Assembly (NCBI RefSeq): GCF_009498275.1
Contig: NZ_CP045643.1
Coordinates: 682,001 to 746,000 of the forward strand
DNA from: Streptomyces fagopyri
GTDB lineage: Bacteria; Actinomycetota; Actinomycetes; Streptomycetales; Streptomycetaceae
Direction: 5' to 3'
DNA length: 64,000 bases
Made by a program: the position numbers and the translations under genes
In this document: positions 35,767 to 45,096 of the stretch, piece after piece
Layout: each line of letters opens with the position of its first letter
Position numbering within the stretch: the first letter of the stretch is position 1
Notes under the pieces: model-generated
What the model saw: only the letters and a program-made list of their open reading frames with translations
What the model was told of the DNA's origin: nothing
Database searches by the model: none

Positions 35767-36171
35767 GGCTCACGCACCGAGCCAAACCCCCTTACAAGAA
35801 GCGGTCAGAAACGATCGAGGTTGGCAATTTTTCGATCGGAGGCTTTCTGTAGTCGACGAGGTGTGGCACTCCGCCTGACCTCATGGGCCCGATCGCACCG
35901 GCGTGGGCGCCCCCCACTCGCGCAGCCCTCCCGCCGCGCGTTCCACCGTGCCACGGCCGTCCTGGGTCGCCCCGTCGTCGGCCTCTCGTGCGGCCCGGTC
36001 GGACGGACCGACATGACCGACCTCGCCGCGATGGCCGGTCGGGGGGCCGCGCCGGGCGCATCGGGCCCGGCGGCGGACTCGAAGTCCGCCTGTCCGCGTC
36101 GGTGTCGGCTCCAGCGCCAACAGCAACGTCGAGTGGGGAGATCCAGGGATCGAGAGCGAAGGGCGGATCGA
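35767..36171. other. Gene-free stretch
   Basis: About 405 bases upstream of the NB-ARC gene. It should contain that gene's promoter. The segment near 35800-35850 is AT-richer, but no clear element pair is identified. Confidence 0.4.
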
Positions 36172-37719
36172 TCAGGAGACGACGCTGTCCGCGACGGCGG
36201 GCGGAGAGAAGACCACCCGCAGCTCTTCGAGTGCCTTGCCGACCTCGGCCGTGAACGCCGCTCCGGAGCTGTGCTCTTCGGTCGCCCACCACACATGTCC
36301 GTCGGGCCGGATGAGCGCGGCGGTGACATCGGACCAGGCGGGGCCGCCGGTCTCGGCGATTCGGCTCGGGTGGACGGAGATACCGGCCTTCGCCGCCCGC
36401 TCGGCCAGGGCCGCGTCCACCGGCTCCTGACCCATCGTCAGCAGCACGGCGCGGCCGTCGTGCAGGAGCGGGAGCACTCCCTCGCCCTCGGGATCGTAGG
36501 CGCGGACGCCGGTCAGGGGGTGCGCCCGGGCGTCGGCGGGCGGGTAGGCGATGTCGAGCCCGGAGAGCTTGCCGGCCAGAAGGTCGGAGAAGGCTCCCGC
36601 GCGGACGACGGCCTCGCTCAGGAGGGCGCGCAGTGCCGTGATCTCGGGCGTCAGGCCCACGATGAGAGCGGTCTGCGCCCTGGTGTGCTCGGCGAGTTCC
36701 CCGCCGACCGGGTGGCGTTCGGCGTGATAGGTGTCCAGGAGCTCGTCGTCGGCACGGCCCTGGACCACCGCGGCCAGCTTCCAGCCGAGGTTCATGGCGT
36801 CCTGAAGGCCGACGTTCAGGCCGACGCCGCCGGCCGGCCAGTGGATGTGCGCGGCGTCACCGGCCAGGAGCACCCGGCCCGCGCGGTAGGTGGCCGCCAG
36901 CCGCGTCGCGTTGCCGAAACGGGACAGCCAGGACGGGTCACGCATGCCGAAGTCGGTGCCGGCGATGCGTACCGAGGCCTCACGCAGCTCGTCCAGCGTC
37001 ATCGGTTCGCGCGTCTGGTTGCGCGGGTCGTACCCGGTGACACGGAATCTTCCGCCGGGCAGCGGTACGACAAGGAGGCGTCCGGCTTCGTTGAGGGCGG
37101 AGAACCCGGGGGTCAGCGGCGGCCGGTCGAGGATCACCTCGCCGAGGAAGCCGTACGCGGACGTGTCGGAGCCCGGGAAGCCGATGCCGGCCTCCTGGCG
37201 TACGACGCTGCGGGCCCCGTCCGCGCCGACGACGTAACCGGCGTCGACCGTGTACTCGCCGTCCGGGCCTCGCACCCCCAGGGTCACCGACGAGCCGTCC
37301 TGGGTCAGTGAGACGACTTCGTGGCCGCGGCGGACCTGAACGCCCCGTTCGGCGGCGTAGCCCTCCAGGAGTTGCTCGGTGACCGACTGCGGCTGGGCCA
37401 GCAGATAGGGGAAGGGGGTCGGCAGGTCACGGAAGTCGACGCGTGCCTCGAGCATGCCGAAGTGCCAGTTCGGCAGGGGGCGGCCACCGGCGATCACGTC
37501 CTGGTGCCGGTCGCGCAGGGCCAGCACTTCGATGGTGCGCGGCTGGATTCCCAGCGCCTTGGAGTGAGGGCTGCGCCGGCCCGCGCGTTCGAGGACGAGG
37601 GGGGTCACGCCGGCCACGGCGAGTTCGTGGGCGAGCCAGAGACCGACCGGGCCGGCTCCCACGATCACGACCTGCTGGTCCAAGGACCCCTCCGAGGGAG
37701 CCTCGGGCTTGGCGGTCAT
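36172..37719 (-). CDS. FAD-dependent aromatic monooxygenase
   Basis: 515 residues, an intact PheA/TfdB-type hydroxylase of the kind used in polyketide tailoring and xenobiotic breakdown. Rossmann motif VVIVGAGPVGLWLAHELAVAG at about 17, DG motif YVVGADGARSVVR near 170, second FAD motif GRVLLAGDAAHIHWPAGGVGLNVGLQDA near 290, and a C-terminal thioredoxin-like domain. The family also includes rifampin monooxygenases, so that is a possibility. ATG 37719 is chosen because it directly precedes family homology. It is divergent from a TetR gene with two palindromic operators between, so its expression is probably induced by a small molecule. Confidence 0.9.
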   Translation of the reverse strand: MTAKPEAPSEGSLDQQVVIVGAGPVGLWLAHELAVAGVTPLVLERAGRRSPHSKALGIQPRTIEVLALRDRHQDVIAGGRPLPNWHFGMLEARVDFRDLPTPFPYLLAQPQSVTEQLLEGYAAERGVQVRRGHEVVSLTQDGSSVTLGVRGPDGEYTVDAGYVVGADGARSVVRQEAGIGFPGSDTSAYGFLGEVILDRPPLTPGFSALNEAGRLLVVPLPGGRFRVTGYDPRNQTREPMTLDELREASVRIAGTDFGMRDPSWLSRFGNATRLAATYRAGRVLLAGDAAHIHWPAGGVGLNVGLQDAMNLGWKLAAVVQGRADDELLDTYHAERHPVGGELAEHTRAQTALIVGLTPEITALRALLSEAVVRAGAFSDLLAGKLSGLDIAYPPADARAHPLTGVRAYDPEGEGVLPLLHDGRAVLLTMGQEPVDAALAERAAKAGISVHPSRIAETGGPAWSDVTAALIRPDGHVWWATEEHSSGAAFTAEVGKALEELRVVFSPPAVADSVVS

Positions 37720-37758
37720 GTCGGTTCGTCTCCTCGTGAACGGCGTCCGAGCTGCTAT

Positions 37759-37772
37759 TGACCAAGTGGTCA
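37759..37772. promoter_or_regulatory. TetR operator 1
   Basis: TGACCAAGTGGTCA, a perfect 6-2-6 palindrome, 40 bases upstream of the monooxygenase start. Confidence 0.65.
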
Positions 37773-37801
37773 TTAGCCAGGGTAGCCCTCCCCCACGCAA
37801 A

Positions 37802-37815
37802 TGACCAAGCGGTCA
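37802..37815. promoter_or_regulatory. TetR operator 2
   Basis: TGACCAAGCGGTCA differs from operator 1 by one base. The centres are 43 bases apart, about four helical turns. It lies 36 bases upstream of the TetR start. Confidence 0.65.
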
Positions 37816-37850
37816 TTGAATGCCTCGTCGGCGAAGGTAGATTTCAGCCC

Positions 37851-38510
37851 ATGCCCACCGCCCAGACTCCGCCCGCCCGCCCCCGCCGCGTCCGCGATCC
37901 GGAGCTGCACCGCCGCGCCATCCTCGACGCCGCGGCCCGGGCCTTCGCCGAGCGCGGCTACAACCGGGCCACGCTGAGAGACATCGCCCAGCGCGCCGGG
38001 GTCACCCACGGGCTGGTGCTGCGCCACTTCGGCAGCAAGGAGAACCTGTTCCTCGCCGCGGTTCCCGGCACCCGCTCCATCGAAGAACTGGCCGAGGACT
38101 CCGGCGAACCCCTCGCCGCCCGCATCGCCCAGGAGTTCGTCCGCCGCCTGGAGAACCCCGAGAGCACCGACACCTTCGTCGCGCTCATGCGCAGTGCGAC
38201 GGACGACGAACACGCCGCGGCGAAGCTGTACATCGCCATGCAGCAACGCACCGACGAGACCTACCGCCGGCTGCTCGGCGCGCACGCGCTGGAGCACCGG
38301 GTGCCGTTCCTGGCCGCGCTGCTCGTCGGCGTCACCTTCAGCCGGTACGTCATCCGGGCCGGCGCGCTCGCGGAGATGAGCACGGAACGCTTCACGGAGG
38401 ACCTCACCGCCTCCGTCGACGCGCTGCTGCGCGAGAGGCCGCCGGCCGGACGCCCCGCACCGCTCGGCGACCACCGGCGGGAATCCGGCGACGACCCGAC
38501 CGCCGGCTGA
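37851..38510 (+). CDS. TetR-family repressor
   Basis: 219 residues. The helix-turn-helix is RRAILDAAARAFAERGYNRATLRDIAQRAGVTHGLVLRHFGSKENLF (about 20-66), followed by an all-helical ligand domain. ATG 37851 is chosen as the codon nearest the operator region that keeps the whole DNA-binding domain. Two copies of TGACCAAGYGGTCA lie between it and the divergent monooxygenase. It probably represses both genes and is released by the monooxygenase substrate or a related compound. Confidence 0.9.
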   Translation: MPTAQTPPARPRRVRDPELHRRAILDAAARAFAERGYNRATLRDIAQRAGVTHGLVLRHFGSKENLFLAAVPGTRSIEELAEDSGEPLAARIAQEFVRRLENPESTDTFVALMRSATDDEHAAAKLYIAMQQRTDETYRRLLGAHALEHRVPFLAALLVGVTFSRYVIRAGALAEMSTERFTEDLTASVDALLRERPPAGRPAPLGDHRRESGDDPTAG

Positions 38511-38593
38511 CGTTCAGCGGGATCGGATCACCACTCCGCCACACCCGGCCGCACCGGGGGGCGAGTCCGCGACGGTACGGAATCGAGCGTCCC

Positions 38594-39075
38594 CTACGCC
38601 CCTGCCTGCCGACGGCGTGGCGTGTCGACCGGCGTCGCGGACTCGATGGGGTCCGACGCCCGTGACTGGACTATGAGGATGTCGTCGGCGAACAGTTCCC
38701 GGCCGTCCTCCGCGGTGAGGGTGACCGGCAGGGGCTGCCTGCCGGTGCGGGCGTCGACGACCCGGTTGACGAGCTCGTCGTCGTCGAAGAGATGCCTCTG
38801 GCCCCACTGGCGCAGTGCCGCCAGGACGGTGTGGAAGTCCCTGCCCTTCTCGGTCAGGACGTACTCGTGCGAGTTGCCGAGTTCCGAGTCGTGGATCTCG
38901 AAGATCCCGGCGGCCACGAGCTTCTGGAGGCGCGCGCTGAGGACGTTGGTCGCGAGGCCGATGTGCTTGCTGAAGTCCGTGAAGCGCGTGACACCGTGCA
39001 TCGCGTCACGCAGGATCTGCAGAGTCCAGGTGTCGCCGACTTCGTGCAGAGACCTGTCGATGGGATCCCCCAGTA
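38594..39075 (-). pseudogene. HxlR-family regulator, 5'-truncated
   Basis: The frame carries the winged-helix core: RSLHEVGDTWTLQILRDAMHGVTRFTDFSKHIGLATNVLSARLQKLVAAGIFE, then a long C-terminal tail. The usual N-terminal 15-30 residues with the conserved Cys and a start codon are absent. The open frame simply runs on through the antisense of the neighbouring enoyl-CoA hydratase. A GTG or other cryptic start cannot be excluded, so it might still be expressed as a shorter or longer protein. Confidence 0.55.
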
Positions 39076-39679
39076 CACGGCGGCTGCCGCGAGGTCCGGT
39101 GGTCCGGACGACGTGAGTCTCGGCGCCCTGTTCCGCCCTCTCAGCGAGGCACGTCCCGTCACGATCGCGCTGCTCGAAGGCCGGGCTCGCGGCGCCGGCG
39201 CCGAGTTCCTGTACGCGTGCGACATGCGGTTCGCTTCCCTCGAACGCGCCGTCATCGGCCAGCCCGAGGTGGGGACCGGGGTCTTCACCGGCGCGGGCGC
39301 CGTCCAGCATCTCGTGCGACTCGCCGGCCGCGGTCAGGCCATGCAGATGATCCTGAGCTCGGAGGACGTCGACGCACGGGAGGCCGAACGCATCGGCGTG
39401 GTCAACAAGGCCGTCACGGACGGGGAGTTGACCTCTCATGTGGAGCGGCTCGCGGAGCGCATCGCCGGATTCCCCGAAGCGGCCGTACGACTCGCCAAGC
39501 GCCGCATCAACGCGGCCGGCCTCGCGCCCAGGGAGGACGTCCACGTCGACGGCAGCCTGTTCCAGGTCCTGGCGGGCGACAGCGCCGTCGCCGCCCGGAT
39601 GGGCGCCCTGATGCGGCGCGGGTTCCAGGAGCGGTCCCACACCGAGTACGAACTCGGCACGGTCATCGGTGAACTCTGA
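39057..39679 (+). pseudogene. Enoyl-CoA hydratase/isomerase, 5'-truncated
   Basis: From about 39057 the frame encodes the last ~207 residues of a crotonase-fold protein: LGALFRPLSEARPVTIALLEGRARGAGAEFLYACDMRFAS, IGQPEVGTGVFTGAGAVQHL and a C-terminal helical part. The first ~70 residues of a crotonase, including the first oxyanion-loop region, are missing. The upstream frame is antisense to the HxlR gene. The remaining part retains RGARGAG-type and QPEVG motifs. Likely inactive. Confidence 0.6.
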
Positions 39680-39831
39680 GAACACCGAGCCCCGAACCGG
39701 CGGGCATCCGTCACGGCCCGTGCCGGCGGGCCCCGCCGCGGGCCGCCGGGAACGGACGGCCGCCCCGGTCCTCACGCGCCACCGCCCGGCGCACACGCGG
39801 TGCACCGGGCGGTGTCGGGCCTGTCCCCCCG

Positions 39832-41259
39832 TCAGGCCGGCAGGTGGAACTGCTGGTTGGTGCCGCCGGCGCAGGTCCAGATCTGCAGCCGGGCCCCGTT
39901 GGCCGTCGACTTGTCGGTGACGTCGAGGCACTTGCCGGACACCGGGTTCACCAGGATGTCGCCGCTGCCGCGCTGCCAGACCTGCGCGCCGGTGCCGTTG
40001 CAGTCGTACAGCTGAACCTTGGTCCCGTTGGCGGTACCCGCCGCGGTGAGGTCCATGCACTTACCGAGGCTGCGGATGGTGTTGTCCGATCCCACGGTCC
40101 ACTGCTGGGCGGCGGTCCCGTTGCAGTCGTACAGCTGGACGGCGGTGCCGTTGGCGCTGCTCGCCGAGGCGACGTCCACGCACTTGCCGCCGAGGCCCGT
40201 GATCTGGCCGGTGGAGCCGGTGGGCGGCGGCGGAGTGGTACCGCCGGTCAAGGTGTTGAAGGTGCTGGAGAACTGCCAGGCGCTCTGCGGGGTGCCACTG
40301 CAGGTGTCGGAGAGCTGCCCGTTGGTGGCACACGCCTTGTCGCGGCCGAGCGCCCAGAAGGCGAGCTCCTGGATGCCCTTGGACTTGGCGAAGTTGGTGA
40401 GCGTGGTGGCGTTGCCGGTGGTGAAGATCTCGCTGACGTCGTCATTGACGCCGATCATCGGGGTGTTGCCCTCCATCGCCCACAGCTGCGCGTCGGACTT
40501 CTCCGGCCAGATGGCGCCGAGCTGGGAGCGCAGGGCGGTGGCGGCGTCGGTGGCCGCCTTGCCCATGTCCCGCGTTCCGTCGTAGTAGTCCATCGTCATG
40601 ATGTTGACGAGGTTGACGTTGAGACCGTTGCTCTTGGCGTTGGACAGCAGTTTCGTCGCGTCGCCGTCCAGGCCGGACGACGTGGCAGGCACGGTGTACT
40701 GGACGTCCAGTTTGCGGCCCGCGGCGGCGTACTCCTGCTGGAGCTGGGCGAGTGCCTTGTTCCGCCGGTCGTTGGCCGCGGTGTCGGCGATCGCGCTTCC
40801 CTCGATGTCGAAGTCGACGCGGGTGAGGTTGAGGGTGTCGATGACCTTCTTGTACTGAGCCTTGAGCGAGGTCACGTTCGTACAGGCCAGTGCCTCTTCG
40901 GTGCCGGAGGCTCCGCCGAAGGAGGCGATGACGTCGCCGCCCGCGCCCCGCAGGGAGTTGATCGCGGAGGTCCAGCCGGCGTCGGTGACGGGGGTGTCTC
41001 CGTTGAACATGGCGTTGCAGCCGCCGCCGTCGATGACGAAAGCGAGCGTGAAGTACTTCAGGCCCGTCGCGTTGCGGACGCTGGTCATGGCCGAGGGCGA
41101 GTTCCATGTCTCGGCGTACGGCGCGGCGTAGTGGGCGGGGAAGCCGGGGCCGGGGTTGGCGGCGGCGCTCGCGGAGCCGCCTGCGGCGACGACGGCGGTG
41201 GCGGCCATCGCGAGGACGGCCGGAGCGGTGGCGAGGGCCCTGACGGCGGATCTGATCAC
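39832..41259 (-). CDS. Secreted GH18 chitinase-like protein with ricin-type lectin domain
   Basis: 475 residues. A signal peptide (ALATAPAVLAMAATAVVAAGGSASA) is followed by a GH18 domain (about 35-330) with ASFGGASG and the catalytic strand RVDFDIEG. In the DxxDxDxE pattern the first position is Thr, while the terminal catalytic Glu and the preceding Asp are kept. A PPPPTG linker and a beta-trefoil lectin/CBM13 domain with three Q-x-W-type repeats (AAQQWTVG, GAQVWQRG, TNQQFHLPA) complete it. It likely hydrolyses chitin outside the cell. Confidence 0.92.
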   Translation of the reverse strand: MIRSAVRALATAPAVLAMAATAVVAAGGSASAAANPGPGFPAHYAAPYAETWNSPSAMTSVRNATGLKYFTLAFVIDGGGCNAMFNGDTPVTDAGWTSAINSLRGAGGDVIASFGGASGTEEALACTNVTSLKAQYKKVIDTLNLTRVDFDIEGSAIADTAANDRRNKALAQLQQEYAAAGRKLDVQYTVPATSSGLDGDATKLLSNAKSNGLNVNLVNIMTMDYYDGTRDMGKAATDAATALRSQLGAIWPEKSDAQLWAMEGNTPMIGVNDDVSEIFTTGNATTLTNFAKSKGIQELAFWALGRDKACATNGQLSDTCSGTPQSAWQFSSTFNTLTGGTTPPPPTGSTGQITGLGGKCVDVASASSANGTAVQLYDCNGTAAQQWTVGSDNTIRSLGKCMDLTAAGTANGTKVQLYDCNGTGAQVWQRGSGDILVNPVSGKCLDVTDKSTANGARLQIWTCAGGTNQQFHLPA

Positions 41260-41999
41260 AAGACGGCTCCTGTCATGAGCGCGGGGGCGCGATGATGCGG
41301 GGGGGTGCCGTGAGTGGAGCAGCGGGGACGGAACGGCAGTTCATGTCGCTGACATCGATTCCGCCACATGAACACCCGATGAGCGATGACGGTATGGACT
41401 AGACCAGCTTCGCGTCAATACCCTTGAATCCGGGAAGAGTTCGGACGAGCGTGGCGACCGCCGCTGCCGGCTCCGGCCCGCACGTCGCGGGACGGGGCCC
41501 GCACATACCGCCGGTCCGGGACAGGTACCGGACCACCCGGACAGCGGCTGGACCATGCCTCCTCGACCGTCCGATCAGTTGGACGGCCGTGCGTGTCCGA
41601 TGGGTGATCACCGATGCGGCGTGGAAGCGGATCGCGCCGCGGACGCGTGCGGCGTGGAAGCGGATCGCGCCGTTGCTGCCCGTGGCTCGGATGCGGTCCG
41701 TGCGGCGGGCCGGCCGGGCGACGGTCCGCACGGTGCGGCGCGGGACCGTTCGCTCGGGTGCCGGCCGATCCGGGCACGGCGACCGTCGAGCGGCCGACGG
41801 ACGAGCTTCGCCCCGGCATCCGCGCGGCGCGAGAGACCCCGGGAGAGGGTGGCACGCTCGACGCCCGTTCGGGCCCGGCCGGCGAGAGAGACCTTCGGGC
41901 TCCGCGATCGCGTCGCCGGTCCGGTGGGACATCCGCCGGTGCCGGCGCCCCGTACCCGCACTCGTACGCGGCGCGCCGCCCTTCGCGAGAAGCCGGTCG
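41260..41999. other. Gene-free stretch with transposase-like scrap
   Basis: About 740 bases. A direct repeat of 25 bases occurs at 41615-41639 and 41648-41672 (33-bp period). One frame across it reads WKRIAPRTRAAWKRIAPLLP, similar to the WxxIAPLLP start of IS5-type transposases, so this may be a decayed IS end. No intact gene. Confidence 0.4.
41615..41672. repeat. 25-bp direct repeat
   Basis: Two copies beginning TGCGGCGTGGAAGCGGATCG, 33 bases apart start to start, inside the gene-free stretch. Confidence 0.75.
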
Positions 42000-42025
42000 G
42001 TTCCCCTGAGCGGCCGATAAGAAAG

Positions 42026-42051
42026 GGCAAGGAGCACTCGCTCTCCTTGCC
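42026..42051. terminator. Hairpin upstream of the rifampin phosphotransferase region
   Basis: GGCAAGGAG (42026-42034) pairs perfectly with CTCCTTGCC (42043-42051), loop 8 bases. It could terminate transcription from the left. Confidence 0.5.
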
Positions 42052-42074
42052 ACTCTCAAGATATAGCGCGCCGG

Positions 42075-42094
42075 GGGGCTTGCCGCAAGGCCCC
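42075..42094. promoter_or_regulatory. Rifamycin-associated element (RAE)-like inverted repeat
   Basis: GGGGCTTGCCGCAAGGCCCC, core TTGC-C-GCAA. It matches, from memory, the RAE described upstream of rifamycin-inactivating genes (rph, rox, rgt, iri) in actinomycetes. It lies 305 bases before the GTG start of the phosphotransferase. An AT-rich segment that may hold a -10 (GATATAG) lies just to its left. Confidence 0.7.
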
Positions 42095-42399
42095 GGTCAC
42101 GGCGCAGAATCGTCGGCCGATGCCACAACCAGCGGAAACGGGAGCACGACGTGCGTGTGCTGTCGTCGACGCACGGGGGACGCCGTGACGTCGGGCCAGT
42201 GGTCGGACCGGCAGTGCGGTTGCGGGGCCCGGCGCGGAGACGCGGGGCCCCGGCCGGGCGGAGTGGCCGGCCGATTCGTCAGAGGGAAGGCAACCAGGAT
42301 GAGGACGTGCTCGACAAGTGGTTCGACGGAGTGGGAGGCGCCGGTGACGCGATCGGCCACCATGGTGGAACGGAGCACGGCTGCCTCGGAGGTTTCGCA

Positions 42400-44997
42400 G
42401 TGATCGAGCAGTACGTGTTGGATCTTCAAGAGGTCGACGAGACGCAGGTCGCGGTCGTCGGCGGCAAGGGCGCGCACCTGGGCGCCCTGTCGCGGATCGA
42501 GGGCATCCGCGTGCCCGGGGGCTTCTGCGTGACGACGGACGCCTTCCGGCTGGTCATGGCGCAGGCGCCGTCCATCGGCGACCGACTCGACGAGTTGTCG
42601 CGCGTGCACCCGGACGACCGGGAGGCGATCCGCACCCTCAGTGCGCGGATTCGCCGGACCGTCGAAGGGATCGCCGTCCCGGACGATCTCGCGGCGGCGA
42701 TCACCGACGCGCTCGCGCGGCTCGGCGAGGGAGCCGCCTGCGCCGTCCGATCCAGCGCGACGGCGGAGGATCTGCCGACGGCCTCCTTCGCCGGCCAGCA
42801 GGACACGTACCTGAACGTCGTGGGGCCGGCGGCGGTCCTCCGGCACGTCAGCCGCTGCTGGGCCTCGCTGTTCACCGAGCGGGCCGTGACCTACCGCCGG
42901 CGGAACGGCGTCGACGATCGTACGGTCCACATGGCCGTGGTCGTGCAGCGGATGGTCTTCCCGCACGCGGCCGGCGTCCTGTTCACGGCCGACCCCGTCA
43001 CGGGCAACCGGAAGGTCGCCACCGTGGACGCCGGCTTCGGCCTCGGCGAGGCCCCGGTCTCCGGCCTGGTGAACCCGGACGTCTTCACCGTGCGACACGG
43101 CGAAGTCGTCACCAGGGCGATCGCCGCCAAACGGCGTGCCGTTCAGGCCCTGCCGGCCGGCGGTACGCGGGAAGTGGCGATCGACCCGCGGCGACAGGAG
43201 CAGCCGGCGCTGACGGACGCGCAGGCCGTTCGGCTCGTGCGGCTCGGACGGCGGATCGAAGCGCACTTCGGCCGTCCGCAGGACATCGAGTGGTGCCTGG
43301 TCGACGACGGCTTCCACATCGTTCAGAGCCGGCCCATCACGACCCTGTTCCCCGTCCCCGAGGCCGGCGACCAGGAGAACCACGTCTATGTCTCCGTCGG
43401 TCATCAGCAGATGATGACCGACCCCATGAAGCCGCTCGGGCTCTCCGTGTGGCAGCTGACGGCCATGGTCCCGATGCACGCGGCCGGCGGGCGGCTGTTC
43501 GTCGACGTGACCCCTCGCCTGGCCTCGCCCGCGACCCGCGCGGCTCTCCTGGACGTCATGGGGAGGGGCGATCCGCTGGTCAGGGACGCGCTGGAGACCG
43601 TCCTGGACCGCGGTGACTTCGTTCCGTCTCTTCCGGACACGGGCCCCGGGGCTCCGCCGGCCGGCGGGGCCCCGGCCCCGATCGAGACCGATCCGGCCAT
43701 CGTCACCGAGCTGATCGAGCGCAGCGAGGTGTCCGTCGCCGCCTTGGAGCGCGACATCCGGACGAAGACCGGACCGGCGCTCTTCGACTTCCTGCTGGAT
43801 GCCTTCGAGGAGCACAGACGAGTCCTCGGTGATCCACTGAACTTTCAGGCGATCATGGCGGGGATGGAGGCCACGTGGTGGCTCAACGACAAGCTGTGGG
43901 AGTGGCTGGGCGAGAAGAACGCGGCTGACACGCTGACGCTGTCCGCCCCCGGCAACATCACGTCGGAGATGGGACTGGAGCTGCTCGACATCGCGGACGT
44001 GATCCGCCCGCATCCGGAGGTGGTGTCGTTCCTGCAAGGCGTCGAGGACGAGGGCTTCCTGGACGAGCTGGCGAAGCTCCCGGGCGGGACCGGAGCGCGC
44101 GACGCCCTGGAGACCTATCTCGACCGGTACGGCATGCGCTGCGTCGCCGAGATCGACATCACGAGGCCCCGTTGGCGCGAGCGCCCCACCACGCTCGTGC
44201 CCGTGATCCTGGACAACGTCAGGAACTTCGGACCGGGCGCCGCCGAACGGCGCTTCGAGCAGGGGCGGCAGAAGGCGCGGGAGAAGGAACAGGATGTGCT
44301 GTCGCGCTTGCGGTCCCTGCCGGACGGGGACCGGAAGGCCGACGAGGCCAAGCGGATGATCGACCGGGTCCGTACCTTCATCGGGTACCGGGAGTACCCG
44401 AAGTACGGCATCGTCAGCCGCTACTTCGTCTACAAGCGGGCCCTGCTGGAGGAGGCCGGGCGCCTGGTGCGGGCCGGCGTGCTTCCTGAGAAGGAGGACA
44501 TCTTCTACCTCACGTTCCAGGAACTCCACGACGTCGCGCGTTCGCACCAGGTGGACGGCCGGCTCGTCCGGCGGCGCAAGGAGGCGTTCCGGTCGTACCA
44601 CGCGCTCACACCGCCGCGGGTGCTCACCTCGGACGGTGAGGCCCTCTCCGGGGCGTACCGGCGCGACGACGTGCCGGCCGGCGCCCTGGTCGGCCTACCG
44701 GTTTCCGCCGGGACCGTCGAGGGACGGGCCCGCGTCATCCTGGACATGGCGGAGGCCGATCTCGAAGCGGGCGACATCCTGGTCACGACGTTCACGGACC
44801 CCAGCTGGTCGCCGCTGTTCGTCGCGGTCGCGGGCCTGGTGACGGAGGTGGGCGGCCTGATGACGCATGGCGCGGTGATCGCCCGGGAGTACGGTTTGCC
44901 GGCCGTCGTGGGCGTGGAGGGAGCCACCCGGCTGATCCGGGACGGTCAGCGGATCCGCGTGCACGGGACCGACGGGTACGTCGAGATCCTGTCGTGA
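42400..44997 (+). CDS. rph: Rifampin phosphotransferase
   Basis: 865 residues, the usual Rph length. The N-terminal ATP-grasp domain shows VVGGKGAHLGALSRIEGIRVPGGFC, AVRSSATAEDLPTASFAGQQDTYLNV and FTADPVTGNRKV. A middle rifampin-binding helical domain follows. The C-terminal swivelling phosphohistidine domain carries GGLMTHGAVIAREYGLPAVVG, with the catalytic His at 823. Rph transfers the ATP beta-phosphate to rifampin at C21 and inactivates it. GTG 42400 is chosen because GGAGG at 42388-42392 precedes it and family homology starts there. The PEP-synthase family is the alternative, but the THGAV motif and length favour Rph. Confidence 0.9.
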   Translation: MIEQYVLDLQEVDETQVAVVGGKGAHLGALSRIEGIRVPGGFCVTTDAFRLVMAQAPSIGDRLDELSRVHPDDREAIRTLSARIRRTVEGIAVPDDLAAAITDALARLGEGAACAVRSSATAEDLPTASFAGQQDTYLNVVGPAAVLRHVSRCWASLFTERAVTYRRRNGVDDRTVHMAVVVQRMVFPHAAGVLFTADPVTGNRKVATVDAGFGLGEAPVSGLVNPDVFTVRHGEVVTRAIAAKRRAVQALPAGGTREVAIDPRRQEQPALTDAQAVRLVRLGRRIEAHFGRPQDIEWCLVDDGFHIVQSRPITTLFPVPEAGDQENHVYVSVGHQQMMTDPMKPLGLSVWQLTAMVPMHAAGGRLFVDVTPRLASPATRAALLDVMGRGDPLVRDALETVLDRGDFVPSLPDTGPGAPPAGGAPAPIETDPAIVTELIERSEVSVAALERDIRTKTGPALFDFLLDAFEEHRRVLGDPLNFQAIMAGMEATWWLNDKLWEWLGEKNAADTLTLSAPGNITSEMGLELLDIADVIRPHPEVVSFLQGVEDEGFLDELAKLPGGTGARDALETYLDRYGMRCVAEIDITRPRWRERPTTLVPVILDNVRNFGPGAAERRFEQGRQKAREKEQDVLSRLRSLPDGDRKADEAKRMIDRVRTFIGYREYPKYGIVSRYFVYKRALLEEAGRLVRAGVLPEKEDIFYLTFQELHDVARSHQVDGRLVRRRKEAFRSYHALTPPRVLTSDGEALSGAYRRDDVPAGALVGLPVSAGTVEGRARVILDMAEADLEAGDILVTTFTDPSWSPLFVAVAGLVTEVGGLMTHGAVIAREYGLPAVVGVEGATRLIRDGQRIRVHGTDGYVEILS

Positions 44998-45096
44998 CCG
45001 ACCGCACCGGGAAGCCCTGTCCGTGGCTCCGGCCGGACGGCGACCGGCCCACGACCGCCGCCCGCGTCTGTCGGACAGCGCCCCTCGGGGCAGCCC

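Noticed and set aside
36172..37719. Calling the intact FAD monooxygenase a rifampin monooxygenase (rox)
   Set aside because: The family fits, but no RAE-like site lies in its promoter region and its own TetR operators suggest other control, so I left the substrate open.
39844..41295. A 483-codon frame antisense to the chitinase
   Set aside because: Composition is Gly/Arg/Val-rich with no motifs; the minus strand encodes an obvious GH18 enzyme with a signal peptide and lectin domain.
42151..42399. An 83-codon N-terminal extension of rifampin phosphotransferase
   Set aside because: Family homology begins at the GTG at 42400, which has a good GGAGG site; the upstream residues are unlike any Rph.
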